This document shows, one piece after another, positions 43,174 to 52,498 of a stretch of 64,000 bases of DNA. This DNA is from Microbacterium galbinum (GTDB taxonomy: Bacteria > Actinomycetota > Actinomycetes > Actinomycetales > Microbacteriaceae): the NCBI RefSeq assembly GCF_023091225.1, contig NZ_JAHWXM010000001.1:496001-560000 (forward strand), given 5' to 3'. Within the stretch, counting starts at the first letter, position 1, and every line of letters begins with the position of its first letter. Under the pieces are notes generated by a model. That model was not told the origin of the DNA. It saw only the letters and a program-made list of their open reading frames with translations, and did no database searches. A program made the position numbers and the translations under genes.

Positions 43174-44288
43174 GCCGTCGCCTCCTCGAAGCCGGCGAGG
43201 TACTCGGCGTACTCCTCGCGTTGGCGGTCGAGACCCGCGTGCGGTTCGGCGTAGACACCGTCGAAGACCGCCAGCGGCGGACGGGTCACCATGCCGAGGC
43301 ACTGCGCCCGCATCTCCTTGGCGACCGCGTCGGCGGTCTCCTGCGTCTGCGCGACGTACTCCTCCGACAGCTCGCCCGCGGCGCGCAGGTGCGCTTCGAG
43401 ACGGCTGATCGGGTCGCGGCGGCGCCACGCGTCGAGCTCGCCCTCCGGCCGGTAGCGCGTGGGGTCGTCGGCAGTCGTGTGCGGCCCCATCCGGTAGGTG
43501 ACCGCCTCGATGTAGGCGGGTCCCCTGCCCGAACGAGCGTGATCGAGCGCCCACCGCATCGCGGCGAGGCAGGCGAGGACGTCGTTACCGTCGACCCTCA
43601 GGCTCGGGATGCCGAAGCCCGGGGCGCGACCGGCGATCGGGTACTGCGACTGCACCGCCACCGGCTCGGAGATCGCCCAGTGGTTGTTCTGGCAGACGAA
43701 GACGACGGGGGCGCGGTACGAGGCCGCGAAGATCATCGCCTCGTTCACGTCGCCCTGACTTGTGGCACCGTCGCCGAAGTAGGTCACGGCGACCTCATCG
43801 GCCCCCTCGTGCCGGATGCCGAGCGCATAGCCGACGGCGTGCAGCGTCTGCGCACCGATGATGATCTGCAGCGGTGCGACCCGCAGTGCGGCCGGATCGT
43901 ACGCCGATCCCTCTTCACCGCGCCACATGCGCACGTAGTCGCCGGGCTGAGCGCCCCGGGCATAGATGACGCCGGTCTCGCGGTAGCTCGGGAAGACGTA
44001 ATCGCGATCCTCCAACGCCCGGGCGGTGCCGATCTGCGTCGCCTCCTGCCCCTGGCACGGCGCCCAGAGGCCTAGCTGACCCTGCCGCTGGAGCGCGACG
44101 CCCTCGGCATCGATCCGCCGCAGCACCACCATGTCGCGCAGCAGTCCGCGCAGCACGTCATGGTCGACGTCGGCGACGAAGGGGTCGAGTTGCGGATGCC
44201 GCACGCGGGTGCCGTCCGGAGCGAGGAGGCGCTCGGCGAGCTCCAGATCCTGCTCGGTGTCAGCGATGGGAGTGATCTGCGGTGACAT
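43170..44288 (-). CDS. bkdA: Branched-chain 2-oxoacid dehydrogenase E1 alpha subunit
   Basis: About 372 residues. The thiamine-pyrophosphate motif GDGATSQGDVNEAMIFAASYRAPVVFVCQNN is present (GDG ... NN, in pieces of the usual spacing), as are FPSYRETG and YRMGPHTTADDPTRYR with the phosphorylation-loop-like segment. It binds TPP at the interface with E1 beta. Two adjacent ATGs exist; the second (44288) is best spaced from AGGAGG. No E3 (lipoamide dehydrogenase) gene is present in the window, so E3 must be shared from elsewhere. Confidence 0.94.
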   Translation of the reverse strand: MSPQITPIADTEQDLELAERLLAPDGTRVRHPQLDPFVADVDHDVLRGLLRDMVVLRRIDAEGVALQRQGQLGLWAPCQGQEATQIGTARALEDRDYVFPSYRETGVIYARGAQPGDYVRMWRGEEGSAYDPAALRVAPLQIIIGAQTLHAVGYALGIRHEGADEVAVTYFGDGATSQGDVNEAMIFAASYRAPVVFVCQNNHWAISEPVAVQSQYPIAGRAPGFGIPSLRVDGNDVLACLAAMRWALDHARSGRGPAYIEAVTYRMGPHTTADDPTRYRPEGELDAWRRRDPISRLEAHLRAAGELSEEYVAQTQETADAVAKEMRAQCLGMVTRPPLAVFDGVYAEPHAGLDRQREEYAEYLAGFEEATA

Positions 44289-44388
44289 CATCGTCCTCCT
44301 CGTTCTCAGCAGCCCTCGTGAGGCTCTCGCGCTGGAGCCGGCGACGATGCCGGCATGCCCCGAGCGTACGTCCGCTGAACACGTCGCT

Positions 44389-44431
44389 CAAGCATCCGAG
44401 AGGGGCTTGAGCATGTTGCCAAGCATCCGAG
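44389..44431. promoter_or_regulatory. Candidate Lrp-type operator with repeated CAAGCATCCGAG
   Basis: The 12-mer CAAGCATCCGAG occurs at 44389-44400 and again at 44420-44431, 31 bases apart, about three helical turns. CTCAAGC and GCTTGAG form an inverted pair around the first copy. The region separates bkdA from the divergent lrp-like gene. Confidence 0.5.
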
Positions 44432-44444
44432 GAATCCGTCCTGC

Positions 44445-44450
44445 TATCGT
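44445..44450 (+). promoter_or_regulatory. Candidate -10 element for a leaderless lrp-like transcript
   Basis: TATCGT eight bases before the ATG at 44459. No ribosome-binding site lies between. Confidence 0.45.
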
Positions 44451-44458
44451 TTGGCACT

Positions 44459-44944
44459 ATGCCAGGACTGGACCGCACCGACCTCGAGATCCTCGCCGCT
44501 CTCGCCGACGACCCGCGCGTCACGATCGTCGCGCTCGCAGAGACCCTGCGGCTGTCGCGCAACACGATCCAGGCGCGCATGACCCGGCTCGAGCAGACCG
44601 GGATCTTCCTCTCCTACGAACGCGCCTTCTCCCCCGACGTGCTGGGTTTCCCGCTGCAGGCGTTCGTCAGCATCGGAGTGCGGCAGACCGAGCTCCCGCG
44701 CATCATCAACGAGCTCGCCCGCATCCCGGAGGTCGTGCAGGCGCACGGGCTCAGCGGCTCGATCGACCTGCTCGCACGGGTCGCCTGCCGCGACGCGCGT
44801 CACCTCTTCGACACCGACGCGCGGATCCTGTCGATCGAGGGCGTGGAGCGCACCGAGACGTCTCTCGCGATGGGCGAGGTCATCCCGTTCCGCGTCGCCG
44901 GACTCATCGGCCTCGCGCGACGGGAATCCGGAGGAAGCGTCTGA
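44459..44944 (+). CDS. Lrp/AsnC family transcriptional regulator
   Basis: A 161-residue regulator: N-terminal winged helix-turn-helix (LDRTDLEILAALADDPRVTIVALAETLRLSRNTIQARM, residues 4-41) and C-terminal RAM domain that binds amino acids and forms octamers (VQAHGLSGSIDLLARVACRD). It is divergent from bkdABC, so it probably controls branched-chain amino-acid catabolism, as BkdR does in other bacteria. There is no Shine-Dalgarno sequence; the transcript looks leaderless. Its 3' end overlaps the convergent alpha/beta hydrolase gene by 41 bases. Confidence 0.93.
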   Translation: MPGLDRTDLEILAALADDPRVTIVALAETLRLSRNTIQARMTRLEQTGIFLSYERAFSPDVLGFPLQAFVSIGVRQTELPRIINELARIPEVVQAHGLSGSIDLLARVACRDARHLFDTDARILSIEGVERTETSLAMGEVIPFRVAGLIGLARRESGGSV

Positions 44945-45803
44945 TCGCACCGGCGGCCTCGGCCGGCGTCTCGTAGTGGATCAGGTGACCGACCTCGGCG
45001 ATCTCGACGAGCGACGCGTCGTCGAAGAGCGTCGCGAGCGTGCGCTCGGCCTCGATCGGCGTGATGTCGTCGCGCTGCGCGGCCACCAGCAGCGTCGGGA
45101 CGTGGATGTCGGGAGCGAACCCGCGCACGTCGTGCGAGACGCTCGCCACGAAGGCGTCGCGGAGCACGTCGCGATCCGAGAAGCGCGAGAAGTACGTGTC
45201 GTGCTGATCGTGGATGAATCGGCGCAGAGCGGGGTCGGAGGTCTTGGCCATCGTGATGCTCATCACCCGCACGATGAGGCGGTTGCGCAGAAGCGCGGTT
45301 CCGAGGCGTTCGGGCAGACGCGCTCCCAGGGCGTAGTACAGCACGGCGAGCCGTGTCATCACACCCTTGGGGCCTTCCAGCGCCGGCGCCCCGATGGGAT
45401 TGAGGAGGATCAGGCGGGGCGTCACGAGCCCGCGCGCCACGGCCGCGGACGTGACGATCGACCCGAACGAATGGCCGAGGATGACGGCGCCGGGGGCGAC
45501 CTCGGCCACGAAATCGCCGAGCCACGCCGCGTACTCGTCGAGGTCGTGCGTGCGTCCGGGAAGCGGAGCCGTCTCACCGAAGCCGGGCAGATCGGGCGCG
45601 ATCACGCGTGCCTCCGGGAGGAAGGCGAGAACGGGCTCCAGCCCGTGATGCTCTCCGCGGAAGCCGTGCACGGCCACGATCGTGGTCTCGGCATCCTCGG
45701 GGCCGTACACCCAGTACGCCGTCGTGCCACCGCGCACTTCTGCCTCCCGTCGCTCGACGGGGAGTCGAGCCAGGCGGTCAGTGTACGGAGAGGGCACGGT
45801 CAT
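44904..45803 (-). CDS. Alpha/beta hydrolase fold protein
   Basis: A 299-residue hydrolase. The nucleophile elbow is GHSFGS (Ser about residue 113), the oxyanion region VAVHGFRGEHHG, the acid Asp in AAQRDDITP and the His in EVGHLIHYE. There is no signal peptide. The substrate is unknown; esterase, C-C hydrolase or haloalkane-type activities are all possible. TAGACT lies six bases before the ATG at 45803 and no ribosome-binding site is seen. Confidence 0.88.
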   Translation of the reverse strand: MTVPSPYTDRLARLPVERREAEVRGGTTAYWVYGPEDAETTIVAVHGFRGEHHGLEPVLAFLPEARVIAPDLPGFGETAPLPGRTHDLDEYAAWLGDFVAEVAPGAVILGHSFGSIVTSAAVARGLVTPRLILLNPIGAPALEGPKGVMTRLAVLYYALGARLPERLGTALLRNRLIVRVMSITMAKTSDPALRRFIHDQHDTYFSRFSDRDVLRDAFVASVSHDVRGFAPDIHVPTLLVAAQRDDITPIEAERTLATLFDDASLVEIAEVGHLIHYETPAEAAGAIRRFLRIPVARGR

Positions 45804-45809
45804 GTCACG

Positions 45810-45815
45810 AGTCTA
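45810..45815 (-). promoter_or_regulatory. Candidate -10 element for a leaderless alpha/beta hydrolase transcript
   Basis: TAGACT on the minus strand, six bases before the ATG at 45803. It pairs with the divergent site at 45858. Confidence 0.45.
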
Positions 45816-45857
45816 CGGATTCCCGAGCGCCTCCCTCCGAATGTCCGAGCCCGGATC

Positions 45858-45863
45858 TAGCGT
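45858..45863 (+). promoter_or_regulatory. Candidate -10 element for a leaderless exonuclease transcript
   Basis: TAGCGT six bases before the ATG at 45870. The two divergent starts (45803 and 45870) are only 66 bases apart and both have this arrangement. Confidence 0.5.
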
Positions 45864-45869
45864 GGGCCC

Positions 45870-46607
45870 ATGGCCGACGATCTCCCGCTCCCGCCCTGGC
45901 TGCGCCGTGTCGGCGTGTTCGACCTGGAGACGACGGGGATCGACGTCACATCCGATCGCATCGTCACCGCGCATGTCGGCGTGCTCGACGCCGAGGGCCA
46001 CCAGATCGTGGCCCGTACCTGGCTCGCCGACCCCGGTGTCGATATCCCGGAGGGAGCGACCGCGGTGCATGGCGTCACGACCGCTCGGGCACGGGCGGAG
46101 GGGCGCCCCGCACGCGAAGTCGTCGCCCAGGTGCTGATCGCCCTGCGTTCGCTCCTCGATCAGGGCATCCCCGTCGTCGCGTACAACGCCTCCTACGACT
46201 TCTCACTCCTCGCGCACGAGGCCGTCCGACACGGACTGGCCCCGCTGTCCGATCCCGCGCCCATCATCGATCCCTTCGTGATCGACAAGGCCGTCGATCG
46301 CTACCGCAGGGGCAAGCGCACTCTCAGCCTCGTCGCCGCCCATTACGCGGTGGCCCTCGACGGCGCACACGAGGCCGCGGCCGACGCCATCGCCGCGGGC
46401 CGGGTCGCCCAGGCGATCGCGCGACAGTTCTCGCTGCCCGACACTCTCGACGATCTGCACACGCGGCAGATCGGGTGGGCACGGGCTCAGGCGGAGAGCC
46501 TGACCGAGTACTTCATCAGCATCGGCCGCCTCGATCCGGAAGACGCGGTCGACGGTACGTGGCCGGTGCGTCCGCACGCCGTCGACGCGGCCAACCCGCT
46601 CCTCTGA
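45870..46607 (+). CDS. DEDDh 3'-5' exonuclease domain protein (DnaQ/epsilon-like)
   Basis: A 245-residue exonuclease of the DnaQ type. The acidic metal ligands are visible: FDLETTG (ExoI), YNASYDFSLL (ExoII), and HEAAADA (ExoIII, with the His of DEDDh). The C-terminal 60 residues (RQIGWARAQAESLTEYFISIG) are typical of the actinobacterial stand-alone versions. It probably trims 3' ends of DNA or RNA. The message is likely leaderless. The gene is convergent with the YihY gene. Confidence 0.9.
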   Translation: MADDLPLPPWLRRVGVFDLETTGIDVTSDRIVTAHVGVLDAEGHQIVARTWLADPGVDIPEGATAVHGVTTARARAEGRPAREVVAQVLIALRSLLDQGIPVVAYNASYDFSLLAHEAVRHGLAPLSDPAPIIDPFVIDKAVDRYRRGKRTLSLVAAHYAVALDGAHEAAADAIAAGRVAQAIARQFSLPDTLDDLHTRQIGWARAQAESLTEYFISIGRLDPEDAVDGTWPVRPHAVDAANPLL

Positions 46608-46618
46608 CGATCGCGCGA

Positions 46619-47623
46619 TCACGGCCGATCGCGGAGCCGACGCGCCTCGGCGATCTCGGCGCTCCGTCGCGCCTGCTTGCGGACCACCCGTGATCGATCC
46701 CGCAGCGGGAGGCGCGGACTCGCCTCTGCCGGGATCCCCGCGCTCAGCTCCCGCGCACGCTCCAGGGACGCATCGAACTCCACTCCGAGAACGAGAGCGA
46801 GGTTCGCGATCCACAGCCAGAGCAGAAGCACGATGATGCCGGCGAGCTGCCCGTAGACGCGCTCGTAGTCGACGATGCTCGAGACGTACAGACCGAACGC
46901 GAGAGAGGCGATGGCGAGAACGACGATCGCCAGCGCCGCACCCCAACTGAGCCAACGGAATCGCGGATGACGGATGTTCGGCGCACGGTCGTACAGGAAG
47001 GCGACGGTGGCGACCACGATCACGACCAGTATCGGCCAGCGCGCGATCCGCCAGACCAGGAGTGCGGCCTCTCCGCCGCCGAGCTGCTCGCCGATGGCCG
47101 CGGCGACGGACGAACTCGCGGCGCCGACGGCCACCGCAGCCGCCGTGGCGAGGAGCACGACGAGCGCCACCGCCACCTGCATGGACTTGAGAGCCCATGG
47201 CGAGCGTCCCTCGTCGACGTCGTAGACGCGATTCATCCCGCGGCCGAGGACGGCGATGTATCGGGCGACGGCCCAGATCGTGAGTCCCATACCGATGATC
47301 AGCGCGGGGCCCGCGAGAGCGGAGTCCGCGAGGCCGTCGACGGCGACTGCGATCGTCATCGCCGTCTCCTCGGGCGCGACGGCGCGCACGACCTCGAGAA
47401 CGAACGTCACCGCCGTGGAATCGCTTCCGAGGAGGCTGACGACCGAGACGCCGACGAGCATGGCCGGCACGAGGGCCAGCACGGAGTGGAAGGTCAGCGC
47501 CGCCGCGATGTCGGCAGCGCCGTCGTCGGCGAACTTGCGCGCGGTTCCGCGCGCCACGAAACGCCAGGACCTGGCGCCGAGATCGTGCGGTGCCGGCGGG
47601 CCGTCCGACTGTTGAGTCGCCAT
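46619..47623 (-). CDS. YihY/virulence factor BrkB family membrane protein
   Basis: A 334-residue membrane protein. Six transmembrane helices include AAALTFHSVLALVPAMLVGVSV and IIVLLLWLWIANLALVLGVEF, the two segments most conserved in the YihY/BrkB family. The function is not settled; the family was once mis-named ribonuclease BN. The C-terminal tail is basic and Arg-rich. AGGAGG directly precedes two adjacent ATGs, and I chose the second (47623). Confidence 0.88.
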   Translation of the reverse strand: MATQQSDGPPAPHDLGARSWRFVARGTARKFADDGAADIAAALTFHSVLALVPAMLVGVSVVSLLGSDSTAVTFVLEVVRAVAPEETAMTIAVAVDGLADSALAGPALIIGMGLTIWAVARYIAVLGRGMNRVYDVDEGRSPWALKSMQVAVALVVLLATAAAVAVGAASSSVAAAIGEQLGGGEAALLVWRIARWPILVVIVVATVAFLYDRAPNIRHPRFRWLSWGAALAIVVLAIASLAFGLYVSSIVDYERVYGQLAGIIVLLLWLWIANLALVLGVEFDASLERARELSAGIPAEASPRLPLRDRSRVVRKQARRSAEIAEARRLRDRP

Positions 47624-47681
47624 CATCCTCCTGAGAGTCGGTGCCGAACTTTGCACACGACGGCGCCCGGGAACAAGGGGG

Positions 47682-47711
47682 TTGACGCTGTGTGACGCCC
47701 GCCGCTATCCG
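47682..47711 (+). promoter_or_regulatory. Promoter of the AraC-type regulator gene
   Basis: TTGACG (47682-47687) and TATCCG (47706-47711) are 18 bases apart, a good -35/-10 pair. Transcription would begin near 47717-47719, the first bases of a short upstream reading frame. Confidence 0.5.
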
Positions 47712-47716
47712 TGAAT

Positions 47717-47791
47717 ATGAGCAGCATCACCGTCCGGTACCATCCGAACGCACTGGAATATATCGGTGGCGCCACGAGGGGGACGCGGTGA
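47717..47791 (+). CDS. Possible 24-codon upstream leader ORF
   Basis: An ATG at the predicted transcription start opens 24 codons (MSSITVRYHPNALEY...) whose TGA overlaps the GTG of the AraC-type gene by four bases (GTGA). This geometry fits translational coupling from a leaderless leader peptide. No known family. It could be fortuitous. Confidence 0.3.
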   Translation: MSSITVRYHPNALEYIGGATRGTR

Positions 47792-48714
47792 GGTTCAGAT
47801 CATACGAGGTCGAGCGGGTCGAGGAGACCTGGCGGCAATACGTTCCCTCTGCCTCCTTGCAGCGCGTGGATCCGAATCGCTTCATGTTCGACTGGACGTC
47901 GGCCGAACTCGGAAGTCTGACGCTCGTGCGGTACGACCTCGCGGCGGAGGTGCAGTCCGTCGCGCAACCGGAGAACGAGCTCCTGGTCTGCCGGGTCGCC
48001 GCGCCCAACGCCGAGGTCGGCTCCGGGAGGGAGTCCATCGACGCCGGCCAGCCGTGGTTGACCGACGGCGCGCAGGTGCATGCGCGCTGGGAGCACACCG
48101 CGCGCGTGCGCGCCCTGGTGATCGACCGGGCGGCGGCGCAGGCACGCGTACGCCAGATCACCGGAGACGACAGACTCACACTCCGATCGTCCGGCCTCGC
48201 CCCGCGCGACGAGGAATCCGGACGCCACTGGGAGCGCACGGTCGCGTATCTCGAGGATGCGGTCGCCGAGACCGCCGCCGACGGCATCCTGCGCGCCGAG
48301 CTCGAGCGCCATGCGCTGGCGGTCACGTTGTCGGTCTTCCCCACCAGCATCCACGATTCGATGTCGCGCGCGGCTCAGCGCGGGGCCGCTCCGATCGCCG
48401 TGCGACGAGCACTCGTGTTCATCGACGAGAACGCGCACCGCCCGATCACGATCGACGACGTCGCCGCTGCCGCGTTCATCTCGACACGCGGCCTGCAGTA
48501 CGCCTTCCGCCGGGCGCTGGACTCGACTCCGGCCGAGTACCTGCGCCGCGCGCGTCTGGCGGGCGCGCATCGCGACCTCTCCGACGGGGGCCATGGTTCG
48601 ATCGCGGTGGTCGCACGACGCTGGGGTTTCAGCCACCCGTCGCGCTTCGCCGCGTCATACCGTTCGGAGTACGGGGTGGCGCCGTCGGCCACCGCGGCGC
48701 AGGCGCGCAGATGA
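47788..48714 (+). CDS. AraC-family transcriptional regulator with N-terminal ligand domain
   Basis: A 308-residue regulator. The N-terminal part resembles the AraC-binding-like domain (about residues 15-170), and the C-terminal HTH_18 region reads HRPITIDDVAAAAFISTRGLQYAFRRAL then GSIAVVARRWGFSHPSRFAASYRSEYG. The GTG at 47788 is preferred because GAGGGGG precedes it and because the likely promoter lies downstream of any earlier in-frame start. It is transcribed alone and divergent from the YihY gene; the target genes are unknown. Confidence 0.85.
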   Translation: MRFRSYEVERVEETWRQYVPSASLQRVDPNRFMFDWTSAELGSLTLVRYDLAAEVQSVAQPENELLVCRVAAPNAEVGSGRESIDAGQPWLTDGAQVHARWEHTARVRALVIDRAAAQARVRQITGDDRLTLRSSGLAPRDEESGRHWERTVAYLEDAVAETAADGILRAELERHALAVTLSVFPTSIHDSMSRAAQRGAAPIAVRRALVFIDENAHRPITIDDVAAAAFISTRGLQYAFRRALDSTPAEYLRRARLAGAHRDLSDGGHGSIAVVARRWGFSHPSRFAASYRSEYGVAPSATAAQARR

Positions 48715-48786
48715 CATCGGGCGCACGGACGTTTCGCGTCAGCGGCGCGTCGTTCCGTGCGGGAGACCGAGCGTCGCGGGGCACCG

Positions 48787-48792
48787 TAGAGT
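48787..48792 (+). promoter_or_regulatory. Candidate -10 element for a leaderless DUF7882-like transcript
   Basis: TAGAGT six bases before the GTG at 48799. Confidence 0.45.
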
Positions 48793-48798
48793 CCGATT

Positions 48799-49131
48799 GT
48801 GGGCAGTCTCTACTACGGCGATAGCGCCGAACCGATCGGCATCGAGGATCGCGCACTCGCGCACCTGAAGGTCGTGATCTCGACCAAGCTCCGGCGCAAC
48901 GAGAGCTTCACGCTGTCGTGGAAGCACCCGGAGACGGATGCCGTTGGCCGATCGACGATCTGGTTGCACCCCTCCATTCCCCTCCGCTTCGTCTTCGATG
49001 AGGCGGAGCCGCCGGAACTGAGCCGCCAGTGGATCGAGGCGCTCGCCCATTCTGCGAACTCGACCGGCGGGATCGCTCTGATCGATGAGCAGATCAGTTC
49101 CGATGCGCCTCTGGAGGCCTCGCGCGGCTGA
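48799..49131 (+). CDS. DUF7882-like small protein (Microbacteriaceae type)
   Basis: A 110-residue soluble protein: MGSLYYGDSAEPIGIEDRALAHL at the start, then VVISTKLRRNESFTLSW and GRSTIWLHPSIPLRFVF. I recognise this layout as a small family common in Microbacteriaceae, sometimes mis-annotated as a DNA ligase fragment, with no known function. The start is a GTG with TAGAGT six bases upstream and no ribosome-binding site. It supports the family-level placement of the organism. Confidence 0.75.
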   Translation: MGSLYYGDSAEPIGIEDRALAHLKVVISTKLRRNESFTLSWKHPETDAVGRSTIWLHPSIPLRFVFDEAEPPELSRQWIEALAHSANSTGGIALIDEQISSDAPLEASRG

Positions 49132-49146
49132 CCCGCCCCTCCATTC

Positions 49147-49181
49147 AGTGCACTCCAAGGTTTGAAGTGCAAACTTGCACT
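49147..49181. promoter_or_regulatory. Candidate operator of the TetR-MFS pair
   Basis: AGTGCAA-AC-TTGCACT (49166-49181) is a perfect 7-bp inverted repeat, and AGTGCACT (49147-49154) is a related 8-bp palindrome. Both precede the tetR start at 49184 and suggest autoregulation. Confidence 0.6.
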
Positions 49182-49183
49182 CT

Positions 49184-49789
49184 ATGGAGAACAATGCACC
49201 TTCGCTCCGCGATGTTCGCAAGCGCGAGACCATCCGCGCACTCACCGACACGGCTCGACGCCTGACGATCGAGCGCGGCTTCGCCGGGTTCACCGTCGAA
49301 GAGGTCTGCGCCGAGGCGGGGGTCTCCCGCCGCACGTTCTTCAACTACTTCGAGAGCAAGGACAACGCGGTCTTCGGATACACCGAAATCGATCCGCGCC
49401 TCGTCGAGCTCGACGACGAGTTCGTGGCGAAGAGCGGTGACCTGCTCGACGACTTCGTCGACGTCGTGGTCCGTCGCTGGGAGATGCTCGACCCGCTGTC
49501 CGACGCCCCCGCCCTCCTCCAGGTGATCGAGCACGAACCGCGACTGCTGAAGGGCGCGTTCGAGCGATTGGCCGAGAACGAGCGCCGCGACGTCGCCCTC
49601 ATCGTGCGCCGCGAAGGCGCCGATCAGACGATGCGCGCCGAGGTCGTCGTCCACACCGTCGGCGCCTGCATCCGCCTGGCCGTCGCTCAGATCCTGGATC
49701 ACCAGTCCCCCATCCCGTTCGGCCGACTCGTCGCCGAACGCCTCGACATCGCCCGCGACCTCTTCACCTCCGCACAGAAAGACCACTGA
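49184..49789 (+). CDS. TetR family transcriptional regulator
   Basis: A 201-residue regulator with helix-turn-helix LTIERGFAGFTVEEVCAEAGVSRRTFFNYFESKDNAVFGY (about residues 28-67) and an effector domain rich in Leu and Val. It sits immediately before an MFS exporter gene that starts right after its stop, so it most likely represses that exporter and responds to its substrate. A TTG nine bases upstream is a less likely start. Confidence 0.92.
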   Translation: MENNAPSLRDVRKRETIRALTDTARRLTIERGFAGFTVEEVCAEAGVSRRTFFNYFESKDNAVFGYTEIDPRLVELDDEFVAKSGDLLDDFVDVVVRRWEMLDPLSDAPALLQVIEHEPRLLKGAFERLAENERRDVALIVRREGADQTMRAEVVVHTVGACIRLAVAQILDHQSPIPFGRLVAERLDIARDLFTSAQKDH

Positions 49790-51466
<1,677 letters not shown>

Positions 51467-51467
51467 T

Positions 51468-51512
51468 CAGACGGAAGGCCCCGGCGCATGCGCGCCCGGG
51501 GCCTTCCGTCTG
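51468..51512. terminator. GC-rich hairpin terminator after the MFS gene
   Basis: Perfect 17-bp stem (51468-51484 with 51496-51512) and an 11-base loop. No T-run follows, but the hairpin is very stable and lies two bases after the stop. Confidence 0.85.
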
Positions 51513-51634
51513 CGGTGACATCGGACTCAGCGCACCTGCAGCGGTGTGCCGAGGGGCAGGAGCTGGGAACGGAACGGTTCAGCGCCACCGGAATACTGAT
51601 ATCAGACTCAATTCCTTCGCATACAGTCATCTGT
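51513..51634. other. Short, locally AT-richer intergenic stretch
   Basis: No complete gene was found. The stretch holds the palindrome CTGATATCAG (51596-51605) and, on the minus strand, a stop-bounded run of 24 codons ending GTPLQVR-stop that looks coding-like but has no start. Base composition differs from its flanks. Confidence 0.5.
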
Positions 51635-52483
51635 TCATACGGAGTCCAGGTTCGCGCGCGCCCGATCGAGGGCATCGGAGGCGACCTGGACGGCCTCCGT
51701 CGCCGTGGCCACGCGCGATCTCGCCGCGTCGGCGTCCTGCCGCGCACCGTCCAACTCGACGCGGGTGCGCGCCAGCTCCCGCTCGAGAGCGACGACGTGG
51801 GCGCTCGCCTCGTCGATGCGACGGTCGGCGTCGCGGCCCGCGCTCTCCGCCGCGGCCCGCGCGCGTTCGGCGGACGCGACGGCATCCTCGGCATCGCGCA
51901 CGGCACGCTCGGCCTGACGTTTGCGACGCCGCTCCGCCAGCTCGTCCACCCGGTGCTGGGGAGCGGCCTCTTCTCCGCGAACCGGTCCCCCGGCCACGAC
52001 GTCGCCGAGCGCCACGCTCTCGGAGGGGTCGATCTCCCGGATGAGGCGTCCGGATGCGACGGCGATCGATGCCGCCTCGTCGAAGAACGCCGCGCCGATC
52101 GTCTGCTGCACGGCATCAAACGTGCCCGGAGTGACCTTCTCGCCGCGGGCGATCGCGAGGTCGCGGGCCTGTTCAGCGAGCCTGCGTGTCAGCGCCCGGC
52201 GCTCGCGACCGAGCCGAGCCAGTGCCGGCGCATCGAGATCGTCCTGAGCTTCACGGAGCTCGCGAGCGAGTCGCAGCGCCTCACCCAGCTCCGCAGCGCG
52301 TTCCTGCGCGAAGACGTTCACCACCCAGGCGGCGATCGACGGCTTGCGCAGCGTCGCGATCTCCGCCGCGAGCCCGCGGTCGGAGGCCTGTTTCGCGCTC
52401 GCACGACGGGCGCTCACGAACTCGCCGAGTGGACGCACGTACAGCTCGGTCGCGATCGTCGTCAGCTCGTCGCCGGCCGTCAT
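51635..52483 (-). CDS. Coiled-coil protein of unknown function
   Basis: A 282-residue hydrophilic protein, extremely rich in Ala, Arg, Glu and Asp. An N-terminal region (residues 1-60, FVSARRASAKQASDRGLAAEIATLRKPSIAAWVVN) appears globular and recurs in actinobacterial hypothetical proteins. The rest is predicted coiled coil (for example ERRRKRQAERAVRDAEDAV). I know no function. TAGCGT lies seven bases before the ATG and no ribosome-binding site is seen. Confidence 0.75.
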   Translation of the reverse strand: MTAGDELTTIATELYVRPLGEFVSARRASAKQASDRGLAAEIATLRKPSIAAWVVNVFAQERAAELGEALRLARELREAQDDLDAPALARLGRERRALTRRLAEQARDLAIARGEKVTPGTFDAVQQTIGAAFFDEAASIAVASGRLIREIDPSESVALGDVVAGGPVRGEEAAPQHRVDELAERRRKRQAERAVRDAEDAVASAERARAAAESAGRDADRRIDEASAHVVALERELARTRVELDGARQDADAARSRVATATEAVQVASDALDRARANLDSV

Positions 52484-52490
52484 GCTCCGA

Positions 52491-52496
52491 ACGCTA
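52491..52496 (-). promoter_or_regulatory. Candidate -10 element for a leaderless coiled-coil protein transcript
   Basis: TAGCGT on the minus strand, seven bases before the ATG at 52483. It ends just outside the last codons of mvaS. Confidence 0.4.
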
Positions 52497-52498
52497 CC

